This document shows, piece by piece, positions 44,291-54,188 of a DNA stretch of 64,000 nucleotides. Below the pieces are notes generated by a model. That model was not told where the DNA came from. It made no database searches and saw nothing but the letters and a program-made list of their open reading frames with translations. The DNA is from Rhizoclosmatium globosum (lineage: Eukaryota; Chytridiomycota; Chytridiomycetes; Chytridiales; Chytriomycetaceae). The position numbers were made by a program, and so were the translations under genes. The DNA is taken from NCBI GenBank assembly GCA_002104985.1, contig MCGO01000033.1, positions 1 to 64,000 of the forward strand, read 5' to 3'. Position 1 is the first letter of the stretch, and each line of letters starts with the position of its first letter.

Positions 44291-46288
44291 GCTTGGGCAT
44301 CGCGTTCCTTCTAGTGGTTCACGGTTTTTCTTATAGGCCTCAAAAGATGGAATCTTTTTATTGACAGCACGTAGCTGGTCGTTCTTCTTTTGTAGTTTCT
44401 TCCATATTCCTCGCATCGTATCACCAAGTGAGGTAAATTTGTTGATTGTTTGGTTTGCAAGTTTAATAAAAGCAGTTTTATTGTTTTGAGATAAAGCTTG
44501 AACCAATGTTGTTGGTTCTGTCTGAGTACCAACGTGCTCGAATTCTTTTTCTTTTCGTCCTAAATATACTCTTGATAGAGTGTCGGCAACAATCTGCGTG
44601 TCGCCGGGAACATGGACCAGTGTCAAGTCGTAATGCAAAAGGGCATAGGCCCATCTTGAGAACCGTCCTGTAAGTGCTCCATTTTTGAAAAGGCTTAATA
44701 AGGCGCTATGATCGGTTTCGATAGTCGCCGGTTGGTTGAAGATATATCGATCGAAACAGGTTACTGCCCATATCACCGCGAGCCCTTCGCGATCCGTATT
44801 TGAGTAACGTTTTTCGACGTCTGTAAGTGTTCTGGATATAAATGCGACTGGTTTACGGTCAGTTTTCTTGTTCGATTCCCCTTGAATAAAAAGAGCTCCG
44901 CCGAGTCCCGTGCCGGACACATCGCACTCAATCACTAATTTATCACCTTCTTTTGGGATCGTCATAAGCGAATCCTTACAAAGTTCGCGTATAAGTGTAT
45001 CGAAGGCGTGTTGACACCAAGGGTCCCAAATAAACTTTACACCGTCTTTTATTAAATTATAAAGAGGTGCTGATATATTAGCAAAATCTTTAATAAAACG
45101 TCGGAAGTATTGCGCGAACCCTAAGAATCGTTGCATTTTGGGGACACTTGTTGGCCGTTCCCAATTTCGTAGGTCCTGCATTTTACTTGGATCTTTTCTG
45201 AGGCCGTCCTCGGAGATTACATGTCCTAAGAAAGGGAGTGAAGTATGGAAGAGTTTACATTTACTTGGTTTCAATTTTAAGTTGAACTGTTCGAGTCTAC
45301 TGAAAATCTCTTCTAAGTGTTTGAAGTGTTCGTCAACCGAGTCACTAAACACTATAATGTCGTCGACATAAACCATGGCGAAGACCCATTTAAGACCGGA
45401 AAGCACTCGATCCATTGCGCGCTGAAATGTTGGGGGTGAGTTAATTAATCCAAAAGGCATAACCTTGAATTCGTAAAGTCCTTGACTGGATATGAACGCC
45501 GTTTTGTGTCTGTCTTCTTCAGCGACGGGGATTTGCCAAAAACCCGAGAGTAAATCAAAACAACTAAAAATCTTTTTATTGCTAACAGCGTCGAAGATTT
45601 CCTCAATTCGAGGGAGGGGGTATCGGTCGGGTATGGTCATGGCGTTGAGTTTTCTGAAGTCAACACAAAATCGCCAAGATCCATCTGACTTTTTCGCAAG
45701 TACTACTGGTGATGCGAATTGGGATTTAGATGGTTCAATTACGTTTCCCGTGATCATCTTACCAGTGTGGTCTTTAAGTATAGCGGTCCTTCCCAAACCT
45801 TCAGGATATGGGTTGGTATGTGGTATCTTTGCACCTGGTTTGAGTTTAATTTCATGTGGTGGTAGTCTTTCCGTACCCGTTACAATGCCTTCGCGGAAGA
45901 CGTTCGCGAAGCGCCGTATCATAGTGTCCATTCGTGCGAGTACGTCATCACCAAAAGTTCCAGAAATATGAGAGTGTGGAATCTTTTCCCAAATTTCATC
46001 ATCCGTCAGTGTGCTTGCCGGCGGTAAGTAATCGAGATGATCCTCTCTGCTCTTATCCTTTGTCGGTATAGAGTTCATGATGGGATTGGAAATATGATCT
46101 TCGTCTATTTCGGTGGTGTATGTCTCTAGTGTTTGATAAGTACATATACTTTTCGGTTTCGTTAGGGAGTATTTACGTATCGAAGATCGACGGTATTCGG
46201 GGTGATTTCTGTTGATAACACTGGCAAATGGCTTTTGCTCATCAAAGTTTGGGACTTGGGTTGTTCGTAGACCGACGGTGTTGACCAA
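43679..46288 (-). CDS. Retrotransposon pol, upstream frame: reverse transcriptase, RNase H, EEP N-terminus
   Basis: An 869-codon open frame without an ATG at its start; it overlaps the short upstream frame (46162-46404) by 127 bp in the -1 phase, the arrangement expected for gag-pol frameshifting. RT: VDFRKLNAMTIPDRYPLPRIEEI, FSCFDLLSGFWQI, MPFGLINSPPTFQ and the catalytic YVDD near 45365. Ty3/Gypsy RNase H: IECDVSGTGLGGALF, TDREGLAVIWA and TDHSALL. A linker and the first EEP motifs follow. The last ~45 codons before the stop at 43679 are in the wrong phase for the EEP fold. No aspartic-protease motif (D-T/S-G) precedes the RT. Confidence 0.9.
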   Translation of the reverse strand: MVNTVGLRTTQVPNFDEQKPFASVINRNHPEYRRSSIRKYSLTKPKSICTYQTLETYTTEIDEDHISNPIMNSIPTKDKSREDHLDYLPPASTLTDDEIWEKIPHSHISGTFGDDVLARMDTMIRRFANVFREGIVTGTERLPPHEIKLKPGAKIPHTNPYPEGLGRTAILKDHTGKMITGNVIEPSKSQFASPVVLAKKSDGSWRFCVDFRKLNAMTIPDRYPLPRIEEIFDAVSNKKIFSCFDLLSGFWQIPVAEEDRHKTAFISSQGLYEFKVMPFGLINSPPTFQRAMDRVLSGLKWVFAMVYVDDIIVFSDSVDEHFKHLEEIFSRLEQFNLKLKPSKCKLFHTSLPFLGHVISEDGLRKDPSKMQDLRNWERPTSVPKMQRFLGFAQYFRRFIKDFANISAPLYNLIKDGVKFIWDPWCQHAFDTLIRELCKDSLMTIPKEGDKLVIECDVSGTGLGGALFIQGESNKKTDRKPVAFISRTLTDVEKRYSNTDREGLAVIWAVTCFDRYIFNQPATIETDHSALLSLFKNGALTGRFSRWAYALLHYDLTLVHVPGDTQIVADTLSRVYLGRKEKEFEHVGTQTEPTTLVQALSQNNKTAFIKLANQTINKFTSLGDTMRGIWKKLQKKNDQLRAVNKKIPSFEAYKKNREPLEGTRCPSLNFTSQNLNGFSNSYTAWKKSNTEINEEQTEATIMERYLDMLGGSVICFQETRLGRKSTKLLSQMQTLPNWSCAISDNLSGHYGVATLWRKDLKGEIHSYGAMDEADPEGRILTITLGDFAIVNCYAPSGNRDEKRHLFKINFLEKLKRHCLHLRKKHFVAGRLKHCPRFGERCDAVRRRRKLGGLFRFNYQRRRTNLVQIND

Positions 46289-46404
46289 TTCGATTCATTC
46301 GATGCTATACTACAACAGTCGTCATCCAGTTCTTCATCATCGTTGATAGTTAGCGTTTCGAAATCAAGGGCCGTTTCTGAATAGTCAGTATTATTTTTAT
46401 TCAA
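46162..46404 (-). CDS. Short acidic upstream frame of the element (gag position)
   Basis: 80 codons from ATG 46404, acidic (TINDDEELDDDCC), overlapping the pol frame in phase -1. It has no capsid-like helices and no CCHC knuckle and is far too short for a normal Gag. Confidence 0.45.
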   Translation of the reverse strand: MNKNNTDYSETALDFETLTINDDEELDDDCCSIASNESNWSTPSVYEQPKSQTLMSKSHLPVLSTEITPNTVDLRYVNTP

Positions 46405-46960
46405 GAAATAATAGGTAAGATGTGAAAGAAAGGGAAGAAGAGAGGACTTGTGTTCCTCTGGTCAGAATATTCCGACGTACCCAAAAATTTCATTTGTCGT
46501 TTTCTTCCTTCGCATCTTCGTCAACCAGGTAAGGCTCAAGTGGTTGATATTCGTAAAATAAAGAGTTTATTTGATTCATAAAGTGTAAACGGTGTTGGGG
46601 TGTGTGAAGGGAGTTAGTATAAGCCTGCTCCTTCCATCCTCCAATCACCACAGTCCTGAGTTTACTGCATTACTGAATCGTTTCGGAATCGTTTTCGAAT
46701 TGTATGGTGTTGTAGTTGTAGTTGTTGTTGTTGTAGTTGCTGGTGATCCTCGATGATTAGTCATCTATTTGTCAGTGTCATTACGACACCATAGTTTCAT
46801 CATTTATAAAGGTAGGCCGGAGCCCTGTATAGAGGCGGAGTATAACTCAACGCAGTGCGGAGCTAAGCTCAACGCTATAAATAATCATCTCGACGGCCCG
46901 AAGGCCGGAGGAATAAGACCAGCGATCGACGGACCAATCGTCTCGCTACACTCGCATTTG

Positions 46961-46974
46961 GTGTTGGGCCCCCA
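46961..46974 (-). promoter_or_regulatory. Primer-binding site candidate
   Basis: On the minus strand TGGGGGCCCAACAC begins one base after the 5' LTR. It starts with TGG, complementary to a tRNA CCA end, as usual. I could not match it to a given tRNA. Confidence 0.55.
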
Positions 46975-46975
46975 C

Positions 46976-47681
46976 TGTGACTGGGATACCGGCTCGGCCG
47001 TCGCCAAGCACGTCAGGTTGTCCATGTCCGACGTAACGGTACCTAGCACGTAGTCAATAGTATCTCACTCATACATAAAAAAGGAAAACGTCACCTTATC
47101 ACCGATCCCCTCATCTCGGATGCGCCAGTGGAAGTCCCCTCCTTCCCACAGTCCGTCCAGTAGGTCCAAGCCCACATTACAGCGAATCCCTGTCGCAAGC
47201 CGTCCTGTTCGCATCCGCAGTCGATCACTGTCCTCGGTCCACATCCACCGAACCCGTCCAGTGATCCCCAGTTGATCGTTGATCAGTCCCCTATTCCCGT
47301 AGCGCGGGTCTGGGTAGGTGGGAAACCATCCAGCTTTGAAACCCGTACTAACCCTCCTGTCCTTACATGCCTGCAGTCATGGTGCCTCCCTTCCATCCCT
47401 TACAGGAGGTCAACCCGACGCTCAGGCTAGACACTACGCTCAAAAGGGGGAGAAACGTACCTAGGCCACCTCGCTCAAGTATGTCGGGTGGCGCCCCGTC
47501 CTGTTCCAGACGCCCTCCACCAACGAAGCCCGTTCGCACGCTGCTTTGTTCACAAGGTAGTTTCTATTTTTACATTTTCCCCTTCCGGTGCTTTCCCACA
47601 CAGCCACCGGATAATAAACAAATAAATAAAGAAAGAATAAAAGAGAAGTCCGCAACCCTCCCTCCGTCAGATCCCCTGACA
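46976..47681 (-). repeat. LTR (5' LTR of the element)
   Basis: 706 bp, the same as 39543-40248. On the plus strand it contains an open frame from ATG 47367 that reads through the LTR end into the PPOX C-terminal half in phase. Confidence 0.95.
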
Positions 47682-48756
47682 ATTTATGCCGGCGATTCCC
47701 GCAACCTCTCTGTCAAATCATGCTTCAAGTTTCTTTGGGAAGCTGAACAGAAATACGGATCAGTCGTCCTTGGTTTACTTGCTGAATCATTCAAGAAACC
47801 TGTCCCTGACGTCTATTCCCACACAACATCCCCAGAAGGCATCGAATTCATCCAAAAAACCAAATCCGCATCCGTATATGCATTCAAAAACGGTCTCCAA
47901 ACATTGACAGACGCAATCATTGCCGACCTCACAAAAAACCATCCAAACGTCTCCATCCTCCAAAACACACGTGCAACCCACATCAACCTAACCCCCTCAA
48001 ACACCGTCAAAGTAACAACGTCCACCAACGAAAGTCTCGAATCTTCAACTGTAATCTCAGCCCTGGACTCCCTAACCCTCCAAAGTCTCCTCCCAAAAAC
48101 CTCGTCCCTCCCCGCCCTCCTCTCCAAAAACCCTTCCGTCGACGTAGCAGTCGTGAACCTCGCCTACAAACCTCCAACAACACTTCCCGTTTCCGGTTTC
48201 GGCTACCTCGTCCCCCGAACCCAAACCTCTGACGTAATCGGCGTCATTTTCGACTCCTCCGCGATTCCTGGCCAAGGCTCCGACCCCTCACTTACACGAA
48301 TAACTTGCATGATGGGCGGACATCGGTTCAAAGAAGTCTTTGCGTCAGGGTATTCAAATGACCTCGCCCTTGAAAAAGCCAAGAAAGCGATTCGTGACGA
48401 TTTAGGAATCGCTGTGGATCCTGATGCGTTTAAAGTGTCGTTGCATCGACATTGTATCACTCAATACACTGTTGGACACTCGAAGAGAATGCAAGAAATG
48501 CATGGACTCCTTCAAAAAGAGTTTGATGGCAAACTATCGGTTGTTGGGAATAGTTGGTTTGGTGTTGGCGTGAATGACTGTGTTTTGGGAGCTAGGGAGA
48601 CTGTTGAACGGATACTCAAGGGAGACAAAGCAGTGACAGGGTTAGAGAAGGCGTTCTTGTAGCGGGTTGCGTGACCCTTACTGAGACTGAATAAACGCCC
48701 ATGAATCTGACAAAGTGTGTGAAATTCATTCGATACTTTCTGCTTTTATTTCAAGT

Positions 48757-50866
48757 TTATAACTCATCATGCGATGTAATCTCATTCCCATCTTCAAACA
48801 CATCCCTCCACGCCCTTTCAATGGTATCACCCATAACCTCCATCTGCTCCCTCGTCAAGGCCGCATAAGTTCCAAAATAATGCGCCCCAGGAACTTCCGT
48901 AACAACATAATGCCTCCCCCCAAAAGCTGCCACCAAGTGCCCAAAACAAAACTCAATGTGAGGATCCATAGGAACCATAACCAAGACCGCCCCAGGCTGC
49001 GTATACACATAATTCACCAACCCAGCTCCATGACTCCCAACAACAACCTTCGCCCCCGCGAAAACCCTCGCCTGCTCCAACATCCCTTCCTTCCCCGTAT
49101 GCACCAAAATCCGATCCCCAAACCTCTCCTTCAAATACTCCATAAACTCACCCTCATTCGGAAACCCACGCACAGTCCCCTCCCTTGAAACATAAACAAT
49201 ACACCCCCGCAACCTCTCAACCGTCGGAAACATCCCCCGGCGCTTCAAAGCCCCATGCCAGAACTCCCGCGTCGTTTCAAGAACCATCCGCGGCGGCCAA
49301 AACACACCCCACGCGTTCTTATCAAGACTCCTATGTACATCAACAGCAGGATGTATCCAATCGACTTCATAAAGCCCCTTCGGAAAGTAATACCGCGCCG
49401 TCGTTGGATGATCGTAATAAACAAACCGATCCCTCACCGCATCGAATTCAGGCAACGCAAGCGTCGCGTTAATCCACCGCGCGATGCCCTTCTCAGGCAG
49501 AAGGATTTTTATGTCCTCGTTGTTTGGAAGACTGAGGAGGTGAGTTTGGAGGAGGAGGAGTTTGGGAAGGGATTCGACGAGCCAGTGGTAGTAGTTTCGG
49601 ATTTGGTGGACGATAATGTGGGCTGTGCGGTGTGGGATGGTTATGATGTGGGTGTCGGAGGAGGATTGGAATGATCGGATGTCGAGGTTTGCGTGTTTTC
49701 CGCCTGTGTACAGTGTGCAATGGCCATGGACGATTCCAGGGTGGCCAGTGAGGTAGGCGGAGGGGTGGTGAATGAGGTAAACGAAACGTTCGTGGAATAG
49801 GCGTGGGTATTTAGGGATTACAGGTCCTACAAAGGTTGGATCTGAGAGGGATCCGTATGTTTCATACGCGGTTGAAGGATTCAGAAGGGTTGTCGTGAGG
49901 AGTTCTGGGTGAGTTGCAGCCTCCTCCGAATAATTGAGAGCAACGCGCCATTTCCCCGTTCCACATAAATCATTTGATCCTTTCAGAGAATATTCAGCAA
50001 CAGATCGATACAGCGTCTCATTACAAAACTTCCACCCCTTCTTATCAAGTGGATAACCAATCTTCCGCACATAACAAAGCTGTCCAACATTATCAACAGT
50101 TGGATCCTCAGCCACAATTTCCTCCGCAATTTTGTACGCACGATCAAACTGCCCATCTTGAACAAGAACCTGTGAGAAGGAGGTCAAAGTGGAAAAGTAT
50201 TCTTTCCTGCTGACGGTACTTCCAAACCGCTTAAACCAGTCTTCATATACATCGATTGAGTGTTTGTATTCCCTGACAAGGTTTAGCATCGCTGCCGTTG
50301 TCGCATAGGCGAGTGAAGATGTAGGATCAAGCAGTGTGGCTTTGATGCATGTATCCACCATATCTTTTACAGTTCGATAGGAATCCAAATTCAGGAAGTC
50401 GTTGGGCCTATCATGACAAAGTTATGCCTCGCCAAGTCAGTGATTCGAGTGAATGCAAACTCACTGGTTCAACATGGATGCTATGTTGTTACAATACTTT
50501 AAGTACACATCGGAATCGTTTGGGTACTGTTTCACTGAAACCAGTGTGAGATTAGGAGTCATCCCTCATTCACAACAACAATCCCTCACCAGCCATGTCC
50601 ATGATATCAAAGAACCGATCAATCCGCTTCCCAAAGACCTGACTTAGAGCCCAGTTGAAGTAGTTGTCTTTCCAATCAGGAAGGAGGTCATGGAGTCGAG
50701 AAAAGTGTTTATGTGCCGTTTCAAAGTCTCGGTTTGAATACGCGGCTTTTGCTTGTCCATAGAGGCGTTCAAGGTATTCGCGGGACTGGCTTTCGTTGCT
50801 TGCGGAATTGGGTTTTGCAAAAGTGGTGGTGAGAGTAGCGGCGAAGAGGAGCAGACTTGCTCTCAT
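48757..50866 (-). CDS. GT61-like glycosyltransferase (EOGT/DUF563 type) with signal peptide
   Basis: Three exons (50590-50866, 50465-50534, 48757-50407) close at 665 aa. Signal peptide MRASLLLFAATLTTTFA, then about 200 residues with TPR-like helices (YGQAKAAYSNRDFETAHKHFSRLHDLLPD; AYKIAEEIVAEDPT). The C-terminal ~350 aa carry the GT61 signature: VHQIRNYYHWLVESLPKLLLL, and VVVGSHGAGLVNYVYTQPGAVLV (the HGAGL block). Family members add xylose, arabinose or GlcNAc to secreted glycans or proteins in the ER/Golgi. The fusion of TPR-like repeats with a GT61 domain in a secreted protein is notable. The acceptor is unknown. The gene is convergent with the PPOX gene. Confidence 0.8.
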
Positions 50867-50947
50867 TTTGGAGATGTTCTTATTAACGCATATCAAAACC
50901 CAAGTAACCATGTAGAACTAACGTTATTTCTTCGAAGGATTTATTGT

Positions 50948-52947
50948 TCAGCCATTCAACTTCCAAAATAACCGCCAAGACTCTTCCCTCCGCCCCTTCC
51001 ACCGAATCTTTCGTCCCCTTCCAATTTCCATCCCCAGAAATCCCATATAACAATACGGATCAACAACAGAATTCTCTTCCATATCCGTTCCGACACGCAT
51101 AAGCTTCATTCCAACTTCAATCGCGTCCAAATCGTTGATAATCACATCATCAGGCAAACTTCGAAACCATCTCCCAAGTCTACTCGTTTCTTCAACCTCC
51201 GCAAGCATAGCCTCCATCGCTTGAAGAATTGGATCACTGGACCCAACAGAACCCATTGACCTCACAATTTCAAACACCTTTCGTAACCGTTCCCTCAATG
51301 CAGAATTATTAAATTCCGTCAGACCCGCTAAAGACAGCCACTGAGACTCCATCCGACATGCGATGAACCAAAATACAATGAACGCTTCAAAGGCTTGATA
51401 AGTTCCAAAGTCGCATTGATAGAATATAACTTCATCTTCATGAATCCTGTCATCCCCCTTCATCATTTTGTCGTAAAACAAGTACAGTGATGAAATTCTC
51501 CAAGAAGCTTCAAGGCATTGATTGATCGCGTTCAAAACAGCAGCTTGATGTTTAGAGCTCAGGTACACAGGGTCACAGGATCGAAGGCCCGAAAGAAACA
51601 TGAGCGGTCGATAGAATACAGACGTGCTTACTTGCAGCAGCATATTGAGGTCAAAAAGGATATCTTTGGCAAGGGAGACTTGAGTGATGAATCGGTCTTC
51701 GTCTTGCGGCGAAATAACTGCTGGGTTTTCGAAAAGTAAGAGCCACTTGGTAGAAATAGATGAATGCGCTGAAAGAAGTTGATTGTGGAAAGGTGTGTTG
51801 GCGGCAGTGGAATCAGCAAGGGCCGAGACAGATTGAGGCGGTAACGTATTCGCTCGCTTGATTGTACCGACAATATTAAGCAGCAAAGTTTCCCACTTGA
51901 CAATATCCGTCACATTCACAAAGACAGGATGCGGGTCATAAACCTGACTTGGAGGCTTGATTTTATCAGAGTTGAAATTATATTCAGGAGCATCCGCTGA
52001 ATATGACACGATATGAGAATATTGAATGTATATAATCCAGAAGTAGCGCCTTCGTTCTTCTCGTTGGCGTGGAGTCAAGTGGGACAACCATGGAGAGTCA
52101 TCAGGATCAACATCCATTTTGAGATCAATAATTAATTCAATAGCGGATCTTAAACATTGTTCTGAAATCTTCATTTCCCCTATATCGGAAGCTTGGAGGC
52201 CTAAGTGGAAGTAAAAGTTGACCATATCTGCTGACGACAATTCGGCTCGGTAGAATGCCTTTCTCGCTCTTCTGAAGTATGATAATTCGGTGTTTGGATT
52301 GCTTCTATTCGACGAGAAATACGAAGCTTGTAACGCTGAGCAACAGAGAATGAGTCTGTTGAATCAAGATCAGTTATATAGAGAAACCCTTTGCATACGA
52401 ACCGCAACGCTGGAGGCTTGTAAAAAAACTCTTTCAGCATAGATTCAGCATCCATCCATCGGGCAATGGGAATAGCCCTTGTCCCGTTTCGGCTGAGCCA
52501 ATTGAACACCAACATCCAATCATCAAATGTACACATCAGATGCGGGTCTTCCAAGTCCATAGATTTATCCCCATGATCAAACATTGGAGTCTCAAAAGCC
52601 TTCATATACTGCTGAAGTGCAGTGGAGTTGAAACACTGGGTACCAAACAAAGTTGCTGGGGCTTGATCAAGCCATTCATCACTGTCCAAATCCATCAGTG
52701 AAGACTCAGCAGCATTCATAAAGCGATCAAGGGCTAATGACATTGTTGGGATAGCAGTGGATGTGCCGACAGAGCCAGTCGATGCATCGTCTGTGGTTGG
52801 CGACACTAGCGGCTTATCCAGTTCATATACACACTCTCCTTCTTTTCCAAGTCGGACACATCGTTCGCAGGCCGAGTTACCGGGTCCTGGCACACACTTT
52901 CGATGGCCTTGGAGGCATCGTTTGCACCGATGAAGGGAAGGTGGCAT
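50948..52947 (-). CDS. Zn2Cys6 (Gal4-type) fungal transcription factor
   Basis: Two exons split by a 53-bp intron near 52400 close at 648 aa. The zinc cluster is at the extreme N-terminus: CKRC-x6-CVPGPGNSACERC-x8-C (residues 8-39), the C6 pattern of Gal4-type regulators. The middle and C-terminal parts are helical and match the 'fungal-specific transcription factor' middle homology region (ELSSADMVNFYFHLGLQASDIG, RYFWIIYIQYSHIVSYS, CLEASWRISSLYLFYDKM). It should bind DNA in the nucleus. Its targets cannot be inferred from the neighbours. Confidence 0.85.
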
Positions 52948-53136
52948 TGATTATGAAAATAATCGAAATGCCACAATCAAGACACACTCAAGATAAAAGA
53001 TCTGGAAGAGAGACCAGTGTCATGATCCATATCAGTTAAAGCATTTCCTCTCTTCCTTTTTTTTTTTTTTTTTACTCACCCATCTTCCTTCCGAGCGGCC
53101 CTCACAATTCTCGCCTGATTGAAAGTCAATCAAAGA

Positions 53137-54061
53137 ATGAAATCTACCGACCAGGAAAGCAATCAAACTCCGCTGTCAAGCGAAGGTCCTCCTCCAGCTC
53201 CGCCAATGAGTTCCCGATCCGGAGACAGAAAGTCTTCCCCATCATCAACAGTTGAATCAAATGATTCGCTCACTGACAGCGAACCTGCCGCTCGAAACTT
53301 CAAGTGCCTACTTTGTGCGAAGGCCTTCAGAACTCCGGCAGTATGTTTTGACGTGCCTTCCAAATCCAATTTATACATGAAAAACTAACCAACCGCGTTT
53401 GCTTTTCAGGAAGTAAAAAGCCATGGTCTCGTCCACACATCAGAAAAACCACATCGCTGTGATTTATGTCCCGCGCGTTTCAAGAGAAAGGGAGAACTCA
53501 AATTGCATATGATTGAACACGGGGGTAAGTAAGGCCAAAAAACAACAAAAAGTAGCGTATTCTGATGATATGTATTAGGTAAATTGCCATTCCGGTGTCA
53601 TCTGTGTGACTTGTCATGCAAAACTGCCCGTGAACTCAAAAGCCACTCTGTCGTTCATTCGGACGAACGACCCTATGCGTGCGAAATGTGCCCTATTGCG
53701 TTCAAGCGCTCAGCAGAACTCAAGCTGCATATAATGAAGCACACAGGTGAACTCTCGCGACATTACATTTGGAGCTAAATTTCAAATCGAAGGCGAGAAG
53801 CCATATTCTTGCGACCTTTGCCCAAAGACGTTTAAAACACCTCGCGAAAAGAAAGTACATATGGTTGTTCACAGTACAGAAAAGCCATATAAATGCGATT
53901 CTTGTGATGCTGCTTTCAAACGACCGCAGGAACTGAAAATCCATGGGGCTTTACATGGAAAAGTAGTAAGGTCTCGTTCTAAATCAGTTGAAAAGATGGA
54001 AGCCATGCCAGAAGTGATTTCAAAGGCAGGTCAGAAGGTGGCTGAAGATACCCAGGAATAA
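53137..54061 (+). CDS. C2H2 zinc-finger protein with about five tandem fingers
   Basis: Four exons (53137-53340, 53410-53524, 53579-53746, 53793-54061) close at 251 aa. A Ser/Pro-rich N-terminus precedes five C2H2 fingers: FKCLLCAKAF, HRCDLCPARF, FRCHLCDLSC, YACEMCPIAF and YSCDLCPKTF, then YKCDSCDAAF as a sixth. Helices share an unusual R(K/P)-x-E-L-K-x-H pattern (GELKLH, ARELKSH, SAELKLH, PQELKIH), which suggests the fingers arose by internal duplication. A poly-T tract (53060-53073) lies in its promoter region. Confidence 0.8.
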
Positions 54062-54188
54062 TGACCAATTTCAGCCTTCTCTCTGTCATTCAATAGATTC
54101 AGTTTTCTTCTTTCTTATTCTGAATAAACCAAGCTAATTGTGTAATCGTTGAAAACTTGAAACCAATACCCCCAACATCCACTCTCCA

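Larger units (their letters stand above)
39543..47681 (-). mobile_element. Ty3/Gypsy-type LTR retrotransposon with chromodomain and EEP domain
   Basis: 8139 bp, transcribed on the minus strand. Two 706-bp LTRs begin TGTGACTGGG and end CCCCTGACA (plus-strand view); they agree wherever I compared them. The host bases ATTT (or AATTT, if the terminal A is counted as host) flank both ends. Internal order on the minus strand: leader with a TGG-starting primer-binding site, a short acidic frame, RT-RNase H, an EEP endonuclease-like domain, integrase (HHCC zinc finger, DDE), a ~270-aa insert, GPY/F and chromodomain. No capsid, zinc-knuckle or protease is recognisable. The near-identical LTRs imply a recent insertion. 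The host gene PPOX is disrupted. Confidence 0.92.
38974..48662 (+). pseudogene. HEM14: Protoporphyrinogen oxidase (PPOX/HEM14), split by an LTR retrotransposon
   Basis: Exon 1 (38974-39189) starts with the FAD Rossmann motif IILGGGISGLSTAWFAAK. Intron 39190-39250, then VFALGLKDQVIAVPK ... MARGALEPFIKR up to LVHGI at 39542. There the coding frame is broken by an 8.1-kb element. It resumes at 47682 with YAGDSRNLSVKSCFKFLW and runs to 48662 without another lesion, ending with the family's WFGVGVNDCVLGARE FAD-binding tail. Without the insert and one copy of the target duplication the two halves join in frame at 494 codons, the normal size for this mitochondrial heme-pathway enzyme. The only damage is the insertion. 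Heme synthesis normally needs this gene, so another copy or an empty allele is expected. Confidence 0.9.

Noticed and set aside
46769..47053. Plus-strand 94-codon frame crossing the LTR inner edge
   Set aside because: It spans leader and LTR on the antisense strand and has no features.
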